From Acidobacteriota bacterium (GTDB lineage: Bacteria; Acidobacteriota; Vicinamibacteria; Vicinamibacterales; JAHECP01): a stretch of DNA of 35,702 nucleotides. Below, one piece after another: positions 9,961-16,133 of this stretch (position 1 is its first letter; each line of letters opens with the position of its first letter). The stretch lies in assembly GCA_024641665.1 (NCBI GenBank), contig JAHECP010000040.1, positions 1 through 35,702 of the forward strand, given 5' to 3'. The position numbers and the translations under genes were made by a program. Below the pieces are notes generated by a model. That model worked only from the letters and a program-made list of their open reading frames with translations, was not told the origin of the DNA and made no database searches.

Positions 9961-11151
9961 TTACCCCGGCAGGCGGGTTCGGGCATAGGCCCTCGCCCAG
10001 GCGTCGGCCTCGCGCACCGCGGCGAGCGTGTCCGCCGGCCGGCCCCCGGTCCCCTCGCACGCGTCCATCGTGCGCTCGATCAGGTCCGGAATCCCGGCAA
10101 ACGCCAGGCGTCCCGCGAGAAACGCCTCCACGGCCACCTCGTTGGCCGCGTTCATCACGGCGGGCAGCGCCCCCTCGGCCCGAAGCGCCCGGAACGCCAA
10201 CCCGAGACACGGGAAGCGATCCCGGTCGGGGTGCTCGAAGTCGAGCCGGCCGAGATGCGCCAGGTCGAGCGACGGCAACGCGGCGTCCCAGCGCTCGGGG
10301 TACGAGAAGGCGTACTGGATGGGCAGCCGCATGTCGGTCACGCCGAGCTGCGCGATCACCGATCCATCCCGCAGCTCGACGAGCGAGTGCACGACCGACT
10401 GCGGGTGCACGACGACGTCGATGCGATCGGCCGGCACGCCGAACAGCCAGTGCGCCTCGACGACCTCGAGCCCCTTGTTCATGAGCGTGGCCGAGTCGAT
10501 CGTGATCTTCGGCCCCATCTTCCACGTCGGGTGCTGCAGGGCGTCGTCGGCGGAGACGGTCGACAGCGCCTCGGTCGAGAGGCCGCGGAACGGCCCGCCC
10601 GACGCGGTGAGAATCAGGCGGCGCACCTCGTCCGCGCGGCGGCCGTGCAGGCACTGGTGGATGGCGTTGTGCTCGCTGTCCACGGGCAGGATCGGCACCC
10701 GGTGGCGGCGCGCCGCCGCCATCACGAGGTGCCCCGCCATCACCAGCACTTCCTTGTTGGCGAGCGCGATCGCCTTGCCCGCCTCGATGGCCGCCAGCAC
10801 CGCCTCGAGCGCCGCAGTGCCCGACGAGGCGCAGAGCACCATGTCCACGTCGGGACGCGTGGCCAGCGCCACCAGGCCGGCGCCGCCGTGGCCGGCGATC
10901 TGCACCGTCGCCGCGCCCTGATCCGCGAGCGCCGTGCGCAGCACGGCGAGCGCCGGCTCGGTGGCCATCGCGACCGCGCGCGGCCGGAACCGGCGCACCT
11001 GCTCGGCCAGGCGCACCGCGTTCTCCCCCGCCGCCAGGCCCACGACCGCGATCCGGCCGGGATGGGCGTCCACGACGGCGAGCGCGCTGCGCCCGATCGA
11101 ACCGGTCGAACCGAGAATGGCGACGCGCTTCACTGGGGCGCTGTGCTCCAC
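9961..11151 (-). CDS. dxr: 1-deoxy-D-xylulose 5-phosphate reductoisomerase
   Basis: NADPH- and metal-dependent enzyme of the MEP pathway, converting DXP to 2-C-methyl-erythritol 4-phosphate. The 396-residue protein shows the NADPH loop ILGSTGSIGRSAL, the ALANKEVLVMAG segment, metal ligands in VDSEHNAIHQ, the flexible loop around LTASGGPFRG, HPTWKMGPKITIDSATLMNKGLE (substrate binding, split here over two adjacent motifs), and the C-terminal helical NAANEVAVEAFL. The start is ambiguous: GTG at 11151, or GTG at 11133 just before KRVAILG; both give a functional Rossmann start. It begins 7 nt after cdsA, so it is translated from the same message. Confidence 0.95.
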   Translation of the reverse strand: MEHSAPVKRVAILGSTGSIGRSALAVVDAHPGRIAVVGLAAGENAVRLAEQVRRFRPRAVAMATEPALAVLRTALADQGAATVQIAGHGGAGLVALATRPDVDMVLCASSGTAALEAVLAAIEAGKAIALANKEVLVMAGHLVMAAARRHRVPILPVDSEHNAIHQCLHGRRADEVRRLILTASGGPFRGLSTEALSTVSADDALQHPTWKMGPKITIDSATLMNKGLEVVEAHWLFGVPADRIDVVVHPQSVVHSLVELRDGSVIAQLGVTDMRLPIQYAFSYPERWDAALPSLDLAHLGRLDFEHPDRDRFPCLGLAFRALRAEGALPAVMNAANEVAVEAFLAGRLAFAGIPDLIERTMDACEGTGGRPADTLAAVREADAWARAYARTRLPG

Positions 11152-11158
11152 GGGCCGC

Positions 11159-11944
11159 TCACCCGGCGTAGCGGAGGAAGATGTAGAAGGCCGGCGCCGC
11201 GAACAGCCAGCTGTCGATCCGGTCGAGCAGCCCGCCGTGGCCCGGGATCAGGCCGGACGCGTCCTTCAGGCCCGCGCTGCGCTTGAGCAGCGACTCGAAC
11301 AGGTCGCCGGCGATGCCCAGCGCCGCGAGGGTGGCGCCCACGAGCGCGAGCCGCCACGCGTCGAGGCCCGGCAGCCAGACGTGCCCGGCCGCCACGAGCG
11401 CCAGCGTCCCGGCGGCGAGGCCCGTCACGGCCCCCTCGACCGTCTTCTTCGGGCTGATCGACGGCGCGAGCGCGTGCCGTCCGAACAGCCGCCCGCCATA
11501 GTACTGTGCCGAGTCGCTCACCATCACGGTCAGCATCAGCGCGACCACGGCGCCACGGCCGTGAATCGCGCGCACGGCGACCAGCGCGCCGAGCGGCAGC
11601 CCCAGGTACACGGGCGCGAAGAGCGCGGCAGCCACGCCCGGGAGCACCGCCGGCCCCGGCCGCCCGAACGCGACCGCCGCGGCCGCAATCGCGATGAGGG
11701 CGGCGAGCAGGATGTCCGCGACCGGCGCCAGGCCGAGCCCGAGGGCGGCGCAGCAGGCCAGCACCGCCGTGCCGGCGAGCACGCGCGGAAACGGTGCGCC
11801 GAGCCGGGCCGCGAGCCCCGCGTACTCGACGAAGGCCAGCAGCGCCGCGATCTCCGCGAGCCCGAGGGTGGCGACGGGCGGGAGGTACCAGACGGTGCCG
11901 AACACGATCGGCAGCAGGACGAGGGCGCTCAGGATGCGCGTCAT
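11159..11944 (-). CDS. cdsA: Phosphatidate cytidylyltransferase
   Basis: Integral membrane enzyme that makes CDP-diacylglycerol from phosphatidate and CTP, the branch point of phospholipid synthesis. The 261-residue protein has about 7-8 hydrophobic segments. The C-terminal CDS signature is complete: SPKKTVEGAVTG, then GDLFESLLKRSAGLKD and IPGHGGLLDRIDSW, which carry the acidic metal-binding residues. It lies between uppS and dxr (33 nt and 7 nt gaps), the standard envelope-lipid operon order. Confidence 0.94.
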   Translation of the reverse strand: MTRILSALVLLPIVFGTVWYLPPVATLGLAEIAALLAFVEYAGLAARLGAPFPRVLAGTAVLACCAALGLGLAPVADILLAALIAIAAAAVAFGRPGPAVLPGVAAALFAPVYLGLPLGALVAVRAIHGRGAVVALMLTVMVSDSAQYYGGRLFGRHALAPSISPKKTVEGAVTGLAAGTLALVAAGHVWLPGLDAWRLALVGATLAALGIAGDLFESLLKRSAGLKDASGLIPGHGGLLDRIDSWLFAAPAFYIFLRYAG

Positions 11945-11977
11945 CAGGTCTCGACGCCCGCCGCGCGCGCGGCGCGG

Positions 11978-12763
11978 TCAGCGGCCGGCGATCGCCGGCT
12001 CCTTGAGGCCGCCGTAACGGCGGTCGCGCTTCTGGTAGGCCAGGATGGCCTCGAGCAGATGGCGGCACCGGAAGTCGGGCCACAACGTGTCGGTGACCCA
12101 GATTTCGGCATAGGCGATTTGCCACAGCAGGAAGTTGCTCACCCGCATTTCGCCGCTCGTGCGGATGAGCAGATCGGGATCCGGCTGGCCGCCGGTGTAG
12201 AGCAGCTCGCCGAACCGCGGCTCGTCGAGCTCCTCCGGCTTCAGGCCGGCCGCAATCGCGCGGCGCGCGGCGTCCACGATCTCGGCGCGCCCGCCGTAGT
12301 TGAGCGCGATGTTGAACAGCATGCCGGTGCAGCCGGACGTCCGCTCCTCGCCGATCGTCAGCTCGCGGCGCACGTCGGGCGCGAGCTCGTCCTTCCGGCC
12401 GACGACGCGGAATCGGATGTTGTTGGTCAGCAGCGTCTTCAGCTCGAGCCGGAGGTAGCGCTTGAGCAGGCTCATCAGCGTGGACACTTCGCTCGCCGGC
12501 CGCTTCCAGTTCTCGAGCGAGAAGGCGTAGAGCGTGAGCACCTGGATGCCCAGCCGGGCCGACGACTCCACCACGTCGCGGACCGAGTCGATCCCGGCGC
12601 GGTGCCCTTCGACCCGCGGCAGATGCCGGCGCGACGCCCAGCGGCCGTTGCCGTCCATGATGATGGCGACGTGCGAGGGGAGCCGATCGAAGTTGATCTG
12701 GCGGGCGAGCGTCTCCTCCGGCGACCCGGGGACCGCGACGGCAAGGATGTCCTGGAGGCTCAT
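11978..12763 (-). CDS. uppS: Undecaprenyl diphosphate synthase (cis-prenyltransferase)
   Basis: Soluble cis-prenyltransferase that adds eight isoprene units to farnesyl diphosphate to make the C55 carrier for peptidoglycan and surface polysaccharides. The 261-residue protein has the catalytic Asp region HVAIIMDGNGRWA, the basic patch RVEGHRAG, LTLYAFSLENWKRP, LNYGGRAEIVDA, and the C-terminal DLLIRTSGEMRVSNFLLWQ and E-W-P-D region (WPDFRCRHLLEAI). The N-terminal extension of about 28 residues before the core is slightly long. It is the first gene of the uppS-cdsA-dxr-rseP run and has its own promoter candidate upstream. Confidence 0.95.
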   Translation of the reverse strand: MSLQDILAVAVPGSPEETLARQINFDRLPSHVAIIMDGNGRWASRRHLPRVEGHRAGIDSVRDVVESSARLGIQVLTLYAFSLENWKRPASEVSTLMSLLKRYLRLELKTLLTNNIRFRVVGRKDELAPDVRRELTIGEERTSGCTGMLFNIALNYGGRAEIVDAARRAIAAGLKPEELDEPRFGELLYTGGQPDPDLLIRTSGEMRVSNFLLWQIAYAEIWVTDTLWPDFRCRHLLEAILAYQKRDRRYGGLKEPAIAGR

Positions 12764-12798
12764 GAACTCGCGTGTGTTTCGGCGAAACCTAACCCGTG

Positions 12799-12828
12799 AT
12801 GATACAGAGTCTTAGCGACCCGTTGCAA
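12799..12828 (-). promoter_or_regulatory. Promoter candidate for the uppS operon
   Basis: On the minus strand TTGCAA (12828-12823) and TATCAT (12804-12799) are separated by 18 nt. The predicted start leaves a leader of about 30 nt before the uppS ATG. It is the only site among the candidates listed here with a recognisable -35 and ordinary spacing. Confidence 0.45.
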
Positions 12829-12886
12829 GGCTGGCCCTCCCGCCGGGCTGGGAACGGCCGCCCGCCACCCACGCTCCGACTATAGA

Positions 12887-12907
12887 TTACTTTGCGGTAC
12901 AGAGTAA
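12887..12907 (-). terminator. Possible terminator hairpin after truA
   Basis: Minus-strand arms TTACTCTG and CAAAGTAA (7 of 8 paired) with a 5-nt loop, followed by TCTATAG rather than a full T-run. It lies just downstream of the truA stop. The arms are A/T-rich in otherwise GC-rich DNA, which makes the site stand out. Confidence 0.4.
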
Positions 12908-12924
12908 AGGGGAGGACCGCGACC

Positions 12925-13683
12925 TCAGTACGCCACGCGCACGAGCATCAAGCCGCGCGCCGGCGCGGTCGCGCCGGCCTGGCCCCGGTCGCGGGCCTGG
13001 AGGAGCGCCGCCACGTCGGACGCCGCGCGCCGGCCGGCGCCCACCTCGACGAGCGTGCCGACGATCGTGCGGACCATGTGGCGCAGGAACCCGTCCGCGT
13101 CGATCTCGACGACGACGAGGAGGCCTGCGTCGGGCGGCGCCGCAGGCGCGTGCGTCTCCACGCGGACCCCGCTCACCGTGCGCACGGTCGTCGCCACCTC
13201 GCTGCCGGCCGCCTGGAACGCGCTGAAATCGTGGCGCCCCTCGAACGCCCGCGCGGCGTCGGCCATGGCCGCGACGTCGAGCGGACGCGCCAGGTGCCAC
13301 ACGTACCGGTGCTCGAAGGGACTCACGAACGGCGTCTGGCGGATCTGGTAGCGGTAGGTCTTGCCCGTCGCCGAGAAGCGCGCGTGGAAGCCCGGTGCCG
13401 CCTCGGCCGCCTCGAGCACGCGCACGTCGGGCGGCAGCGTCGCGTTCAGCGCGCGCGCGAGCGTCTCCGGATCGATCGCCGCCGAGAGCTCGACGCTCGC
13501 CACCTGACCGAGTGCGTGCACGCCCGCGTCGGTGCGCCCGGCCCCGGCGACCGTCACTGGACGTCCCTCGATCGGCGCGAGGGCGCCTTCGACGAGCGCC
13601 TGGATGGACGGCCCGTTCGGCTGGCGCTGCCAGCCGACGTAGTCGGTGCCGTCGTAGGCGAGCGTGAGCTTGATGACGCGCAC
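12925..13683 (-). CDS. truA: tRNA pseudouridine(38-40) synthase
   Basis: TruA converts uridines 38-40 of the anticodon arm to pseudouridine. From GTG at 13683 the protein is 252 residues. It has LTLAYDGTDYVGWQRQ, the catalytic Asp D52 in GAGRTDAGVHA, TYRYQI, YVWHLARPLD, GRHDFSAFQA and the C-terminal FLRHMVRTIVGTLVEVG. GTG at 13683 is chosen because it has a GGAGG ribosome-binding site 8 nt upstream and matches the family start. The 45 codons upstream are just the translation of the C-rich repeat and part of the integron boundary. The gene forms the left chromosomal flank of the integron island. Confidence 0.94.
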   Translation of the reverse strand: MRVIKLTLAYDGTDYVGWQRQPNGPSIQALVEGALAPIEGRPVTVAGAGRTDAGVHALGQVASVELSAAIDPETLARALNATLPPDVRVLEAAEAAPGFHARFSATGKTYRYQIRQTPFVSPFEHRYVWHLARPLDVAAMADAARAFEGRHDFSAFQAAGSEVATTVRTVSGVRVETHAPAAPPDAGLLVVVEIDADGFLRHMVRTIVGTLVEVGAGRRAASDVAALLQARDRGQAGATAPARGLMLVRVAY

Positions 13684-13734
13684 GAAGAGAACCTCCGAAC
13701 CCGAGAACCCGCGAATCCCCGAACCGACAAGACT
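13684..13734. repeat. Left-flank C-rich repeat with island-flanking 16-mer
   Basis: Degenerate (CGAGAACC)n-like units end in CCGAACCGACAAGACT at 13719-13734. The same 16 bases, also preceded by (CGAGAACC)n units, occur at 19736-19751 on the other side of the island. GACAAGA-CTCC-TCTTGTC at 13725-13742 forms a 7-bp hairpin across the inner edge. Confidence 0.75.
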
Positions 13735-13770
13735 CCTCTTGTCAGTTGCGTCTTCGAGTTGTGAAACCGC

Positions 13771-13852
13771 TTCTGACCGGCGGCAACTGAGCCGCGGCGC
13801 GCTGCCGTCTTCGAGCAATCGCGCCGCCGGCTCCAGTTGCTGTTAGACCGCC
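13771..13852 (-). other. attC-like recombination site 1 (RelE/Phd cassette)
   Basis: Hairpin with arms GCAACTGAGCC (13783-13793) and GGCTCCAGTTGC (13829-13840), identical apart from one unpaired base, which is the hallmark extrahelical base of attC sites. Inner GC-rich pairing encloses a variable centre. On the minus strand the R'' core is GTCTAAC, a perfect RYYYAAC, 5 nt from the stem; the R' side (GTCAGAA) is degenerate. It starts 2 nt after the stop of the cassette's last gene, as in integron cassettes. Confidence 0.75.
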
Positions 13853-13854
13853 AC

Positions 13855-14088
13855 CTATTCAAGCTCTTCAAGCGAGATCGCTCTGCCCTCGCGAATTGCC
13901 GTCCGGGCCTCCGCCACTCGCCGCAGAAACTCGGGGTGATGCTCCAGCCGATACTCAAACCAATCGTCATCCGTGGCGAAGCCGATGAGCACACCCGCTG
14001 GCCGACCGTGCCTGGTGATCACAATTTCGTCCTCTGTGGCCAGCCGCAAGTACCTGGAGAGGTCATCCTTCACTTTCGCCAACGCCAC
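13855..14088 (-). CDS. Phd/YefM-type antitoxin (cassette gene)
   Basis: Antitoxin expected to bind and neutralise the adjacent RelE-type toxin and, as a complex, repress the operon. GTG at 14088 gives 77 residues; an alternative TTG at 14118 has a better GGAGG site and gives 87. The N-terminal KVKDDLSRYLRLA and EIVITRHGRPAGVLIGF are the Phd/YefM DNA-binding fold. The C-terminal part (DDWFEYRLEHHPEFLRRV to ISLEELE) is the toxin-wrapping tail. It overlaps the end of the toxin gene, which lies upstream, so the order is toxin first, the reverse of most phd/yefM operons. Its stop lies next to an attC-like site, so it travels as a cassette. Confidence 0.82.
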   Translation of the reverse strand: MALAKVKDDLSRYLRLATEDEIVITRHGRPAGVLIGFATDDDWFEYRLEHHPEFLRRVAEARTAIREGRAISLEELE

Positions 14089-14386
14089 CGCCTGGACTCG
14101 GCGTCCCTCTTTCGCCAAGCCAAGCCTCCGCTTGCGCCTTGGTGACGATGGCAAGGACTTCGACCGCCGTTTCTGTAACGTCATAAAACACCCTGATGTC
14201 GCCCACGCGCAGTCGGTATTGCGGCTGGCTGAGGCCGCGCAGTCGCTTACTGCGACTCCTGCTCGCCTTCCGCGGCTCATGTCTGAGATGACGCTCAATC
14301 GTGTCCTTGACCAACGCCCGCTGGTGGCCCGGCAGCTTCCGAAGGACCCGCGCGGCCTCCGGAGCCAAGACAATATCGAACGCCAT
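14063..14386 (-). CDS. RelE/ParE-family toxin (cassette gene)
   Basis: A 107-residue toxin of the RelE/ParE superfamily; RelE members cut mRNA on the ribosome, ParE members poison gyrase, and sequence alone leaves RelE-like as the better reading. It shows the start AFDIVLAPEAARVLRKLP, HLRHEPRKASRSRSKRLRG, YRLRVGDIRVFYDV, and the C-terminal VEVLAIVTKAQAEAWL. ATG at 14386 begins 3 nt from a 19-bp palindrome that probably is its operator. The gene overlaps the antitoxin by about 26 nt or more, implying coupled translation. The C-terminal extension after AEAWL is Gly/Ser-rich and may be an artefact of the overlap. Confidence 0.83.
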   Translation of the reverse strand: MAFDIVLAPEAARVLRKLPGHQRALVKDTIERHLRHEPRKASRSRSKRLRGLSQPQYRLRVGDIRVFYDVTETAVEVLAIVTKAQAEAWLGERGTPSPGGGVGESEG

Positions 14387-14388
14387 AT

Positions 14389-14407
14389 CTGGCTAGATGA
14401 TAGCCAG
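14389..14407. promoter_or_regulatory. Palindromic operator of the toxin-antitoxin operon
   Basis: CTGGCTA-GATGA-TAGCCAG: 7-bp perfect arms and a 5-bp centre, ending 2 nt before the toxin ATG. Its position over the translation start and probable promoter fits autoregulation by the toxin-antitoxin complex. Confidence 0.6.
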
Positions 14408-14439
14408 AATGTACCGGCGACGCAAATTGTTGGTTTCGT

Positions 14440-14450
14440 GGCGGTCTAAC
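14440..14450 (-). other. 5' boundary of the RelE/Phd cassette (core site)
   Basis: On the minus strand GTTAGACCGCC. It matches the core GTTRRRY and is the exact 11-base complement of the R'' side of attC 1 (13852-13842), as expected of the two ends of one circular cassette. No attC hairpin precedes it; instead an AHSA1 gene stump ends 3 nt before it. Confidence 0.65.
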
Positions 14451-14453
14451 GAT

Positions 14454-14570
14454 GAAGCCAGACTCCGCCCCCTGGACCGCCTGATCGCTCCACGGCTGGG
14501 AGAGGTCGAAACCGGAGTGCTCGAAAGCGAGGCGCGTGCCGTCGCCGTCAGATTGGAGTCGGAAGGACAC
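14454..14570 (-). pseudogene. Fragment of an AHSA1/SRPBCC-domain gene
   Basis: About 39 codons read VSFRLQSDGDGTRLAFEH then SGFDLSQPW and QAVQGAESGF, the C-terminal part of an AHSA1 (SRPBCC) domain. The start of the gene and the last residues are missing. The homology begins just after the stop of the DUF1801 gene in another frame and ends at the GTTAGAC core, so it looks like a stump cut by cassette recombination. Confidence 0.65.
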
Positions 14571-14575
14571 CCGCC

Positions 14576-15088
14576 TCAGCTCACCGCTTTCCTCACGAGC
14601 ACGCCGATCCTTGCCTCGTCGGCGGCGGTCAACTCCTTCAGCGCGAAGGCGACCGGCCACACGGTGCCTTCGTCGAGGTTCGCCTTGTCGCTGAAGCCGA
14701 ACGTCGCGTACCTCGCCTTGAACTTGTGCGCGCTTTGGAAGAAGCAGACGACATTGCCTTCCTTGGCGTACGCGGGCATCCCGTACCAGGTTCTCGGCGA
14801 GAGGGCTGGCGCGCTGGCTTTGATGATGGCATGGAGCCGCTCGGCCATGGCGCGATCCGGTTTCGGCATCTCGGCAATCTTCGCGAGCACGTCCCTTTCC
14901 GCGTCCGCCTTTTTCGCGTGCGGGCCGCGGCGCGCTTCCGCCTTCAGCTCTTGGGCGCGCTCCTTCATTGCGGCTCGTTCCTCGTCCGTGAATCCCTTGG
15001 CCGCCGTGCCGGTCACGGTGGCGCTCTTGGCGGACTTCTGTGTGCCCTTCGCGTGGGCGAGTTTGCCCTGACCCTTCTTCTCCGACAT
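14576..15088 (-). CDS. DUF1801/YdhG-like protein (cassette gene)
   Basis: A 170-residue protein. The first 60 residues are Lys/Ala-rich and probably disordered or DNA/RNA-interacting. The rest is a DUF1801 (YdhG/frataxin-like fold) domain: [45 protein letters not shown], ending in [17 protein letters not shown]. Proteins of this family are small cytoplasmic folds of uncertain function, often near AHSA1-type genes; an AHSA1 stump follows here. ATG at 15088 has an AAGGAGA ribosome-binding site. The gene lies in a cassette whose 5' edge is the GTTCGGC core at 15124 and whose own attC is missing. Confidence 0.82.
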   Translation of the reverse strand: MSEKKGQGKLAHAKGTQKSAKSATVTGTAAKGFTDEERAAMKERAQELKAEARRGPHAKKADAERDVLAKIAEMPKPDRAMAERLHAIIKASAPALSPRTWYGMPAYAKEGNVVCFFQSAHKFKARYATFGFSDKANLDEGTVWPVAFALKELTAADEARIGVLVRKAVS

Positions 15089-15117
15089 CAGCGTCTCCTT
15101 ACTGGTCGCCTTCCGCC

Positions 15118-15187
15118 GCCGAACGTTGCAAATGAGCCGCGCACCGTCGCAACTCGGCGGCGCGTCGGCTCCATTTGCGTGTTAGCG
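15118..15187 (-). other. attC-like recombination site 2 (DUF4258 cassette)
   Basis: Arms GCAAATGAGCC (15128-15138) and GGCTCCATTTGC (15167-15178) pair fully except one extrahelical base, with the same architecture as site 1. On the minus strand R'' is CGCTAAC and R' is GTTCGGC, each one mismatch from consensus. It follows the stop of the 15199 gene by about 12 nt. The 9 bases GTTAGCGGG at 15181-15189 are repeated in inverse orientation at 15787-15795, the other end of the same cassette. Confidence 0.78.
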
Positions 15188-15198
15188 GGCGCGTTCGA

Positions 15199-15417
15199 TC
15201 AGGCCTCGACTGGTGTCAAGCGGTACACGCGACTGGCCAAGCGGGAGGCCCTCTTGATGTCACCGGCCCGCAGCGCGTCCCGAACGTCGTCCAGCTTGTA
15301 CGCGTCCTCAATCGAGAGGTACGGCGTCCACCCGCCATCAGCTTCGACCAGAGTGACATCGACTTCGGCCGCCAGGCTGCCTTCCCGGACGAGTCGTTTG
15401 CTCGACTTGGCGTTCAT
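15199..15417 (-). CDS. Small antitoxin-like protein paired with DUF4258 gene
   Basis: A 72-residue protein from ATG at 15417, chosen because its start overlaps the upstream stop as ATGA and has an AAGGAGA site; an ATG 18 nt upstream is possible. It reads EGSLAAEVDVTLVEADGGW, then YLSIEDAYKLDDVRDALRAG and a basic C-terminus (RASRLASRVYRLTPVEA). I do not recognise the family. The coupling to a DUF4258 gene and the small size suggest the antitoxin half of a toxin-antitoxin-like pair; this is inference from context. Confidence 0.7.
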   Translation of the reverse strand: MNAKSSKRLVREGSLAAEVDVTLVEADGGWTPYLSIEDAYKLDDVRDALRAGDIKRASRLASRVYRLTPVEA

Positions 15418-15746
15418 CTGCGTCTCCTTCGCCACATCTCATCCCATTTCGCGGGGTCAGGCCGGTACGCGGTCACGACTACCGCCGGTGAGCTCTGACC
15501 CGCCGGAATTCCCCAGACGACATGAATCGGTTGATTGGACTTGTCCCGCTCCAAAACCAGGACACACGGCCCCTTCGGGTAATCTGGGTATTCCTCGATC
15601 GCCTCCGCACCCGTCAGTCCATCGATGATATCGCGGACCGGTATGTTGTCTGCGGCGAGTTCCTCGTAGCCGTGAAGCGAGACCCGCACCTCGCGGCGGG
15701 CCACCAGCGCCTGTATCTGTTCCAAGATCGCGGTCAACACCGTCAC
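15414..15746 (-). CDS. DUF4258 domain protein, probable toxin-like partner (cassette gene)
   Basis: A 110-residue protein with the DUF4258 pattern: VRVSLHGYEELAADNI, IIDGLTGAEAIEEYPDYPKG, CVLVLERDKSNQPIHVVWG and VVVTAYRPDPAKWDEMWRRR. The conserved His early and the HVVWG/VVVTAYRP strands are typical; DUF4258 is related in fold to RelE/BrnT-like toxins, so an RNase-like role is plausible but unproven. It is the first gene of a two-gene cassette, its stop overlapping the next start (ATGA). The cassette runs from the core at 15795 to attC 2. Confidence 0.75.
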   Translation of the reverse strand: MTVLTAILEQIQALVARREVRVSLHGYEELAADNIPVRDIIDGLTGAEAIEEYPDYPKGPCVLVLERDKSNQPIHVVWGIPAGQSSPAVVVTAYRPDPAKWDEMWRRRRR

Positions 15747-15788
15747 CCGTTGTCATTGTGATCCGTCATTCCGGATCCACTTCCGTCC

Positions 15789-15873
15789 CGCTAACGAATA
15801 GGGTTTCATCCGCACTGCCGCGCTGATCGGGCGTGAGCGAGCGCGGGCTCAGTGCGGATAAACCCGGTTGGAC
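15789..15873 (-). other. attC-like recombination site 3
   Basis: Arms GGGTTTCATCCGCACTG (15801-15817) and CAGTGCGGATAAACCC (15850-15865) pair over 16 bp with one extrahelical C; inner CCGCGC/GCGCGG pairs too. On the minus strand R'' is GTCCAAC (perfect RYYYAAC) and R' is GTTAGCG. Minus orientation is chosen because R' here is the complementary end of the DUF4258 cassette. The extrahelical C in the 15801 arm would fit plus orientation better, so orientation is not settled. Confidence 0.72.
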
Positions 15874-16133
15874 TGAACCGCGTGGCTCAGGGTGTCGAGT
15901 CGGCTATGGGGATTGTAAGGCGGAACGGGCGTGACGGGGTGTGACTTTCGACCGAGGCGTGCGAGCGTGAAGGACGCGTGGGGCCGTGTGGGACGCGCCG
16001 GGGTGCACGGCGACGAGTCGTGGTGCTCGCGTCCGCAGGGCAGAGCGGGCCCCGAGCGGAGGCGGGGCGCAGGGCGGCCGACCGGACGCCTGTCCGCGGT
16101 GGATTCGCCGTCGGAGGGCGACGCGTACGGGCT

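Noticed and set aside
13684-13818. ATG at 13818 as the truA start
   Set aside because: The 45 extra residues translate the C-rich repeat and island edge; GTG at 13683 has GGAGG and matches TruA.
14440-15187. Reading the cassette array in plus orientation
   Set aside because: The flanking inverted 11-mer and 9-mer are symmetrical, but at the RelE/Phd cassette only the minus reading places a proper attC stem next to R''. All cassette genes are also on the minus strand with stops beside the sites.
15904-16133. Small genes in the non-coding end of the IS91 element
   Set aside because: Frames here are shadows of the transposase or lack start sites and motifs; the stretch is better explained as the origin end of the element.
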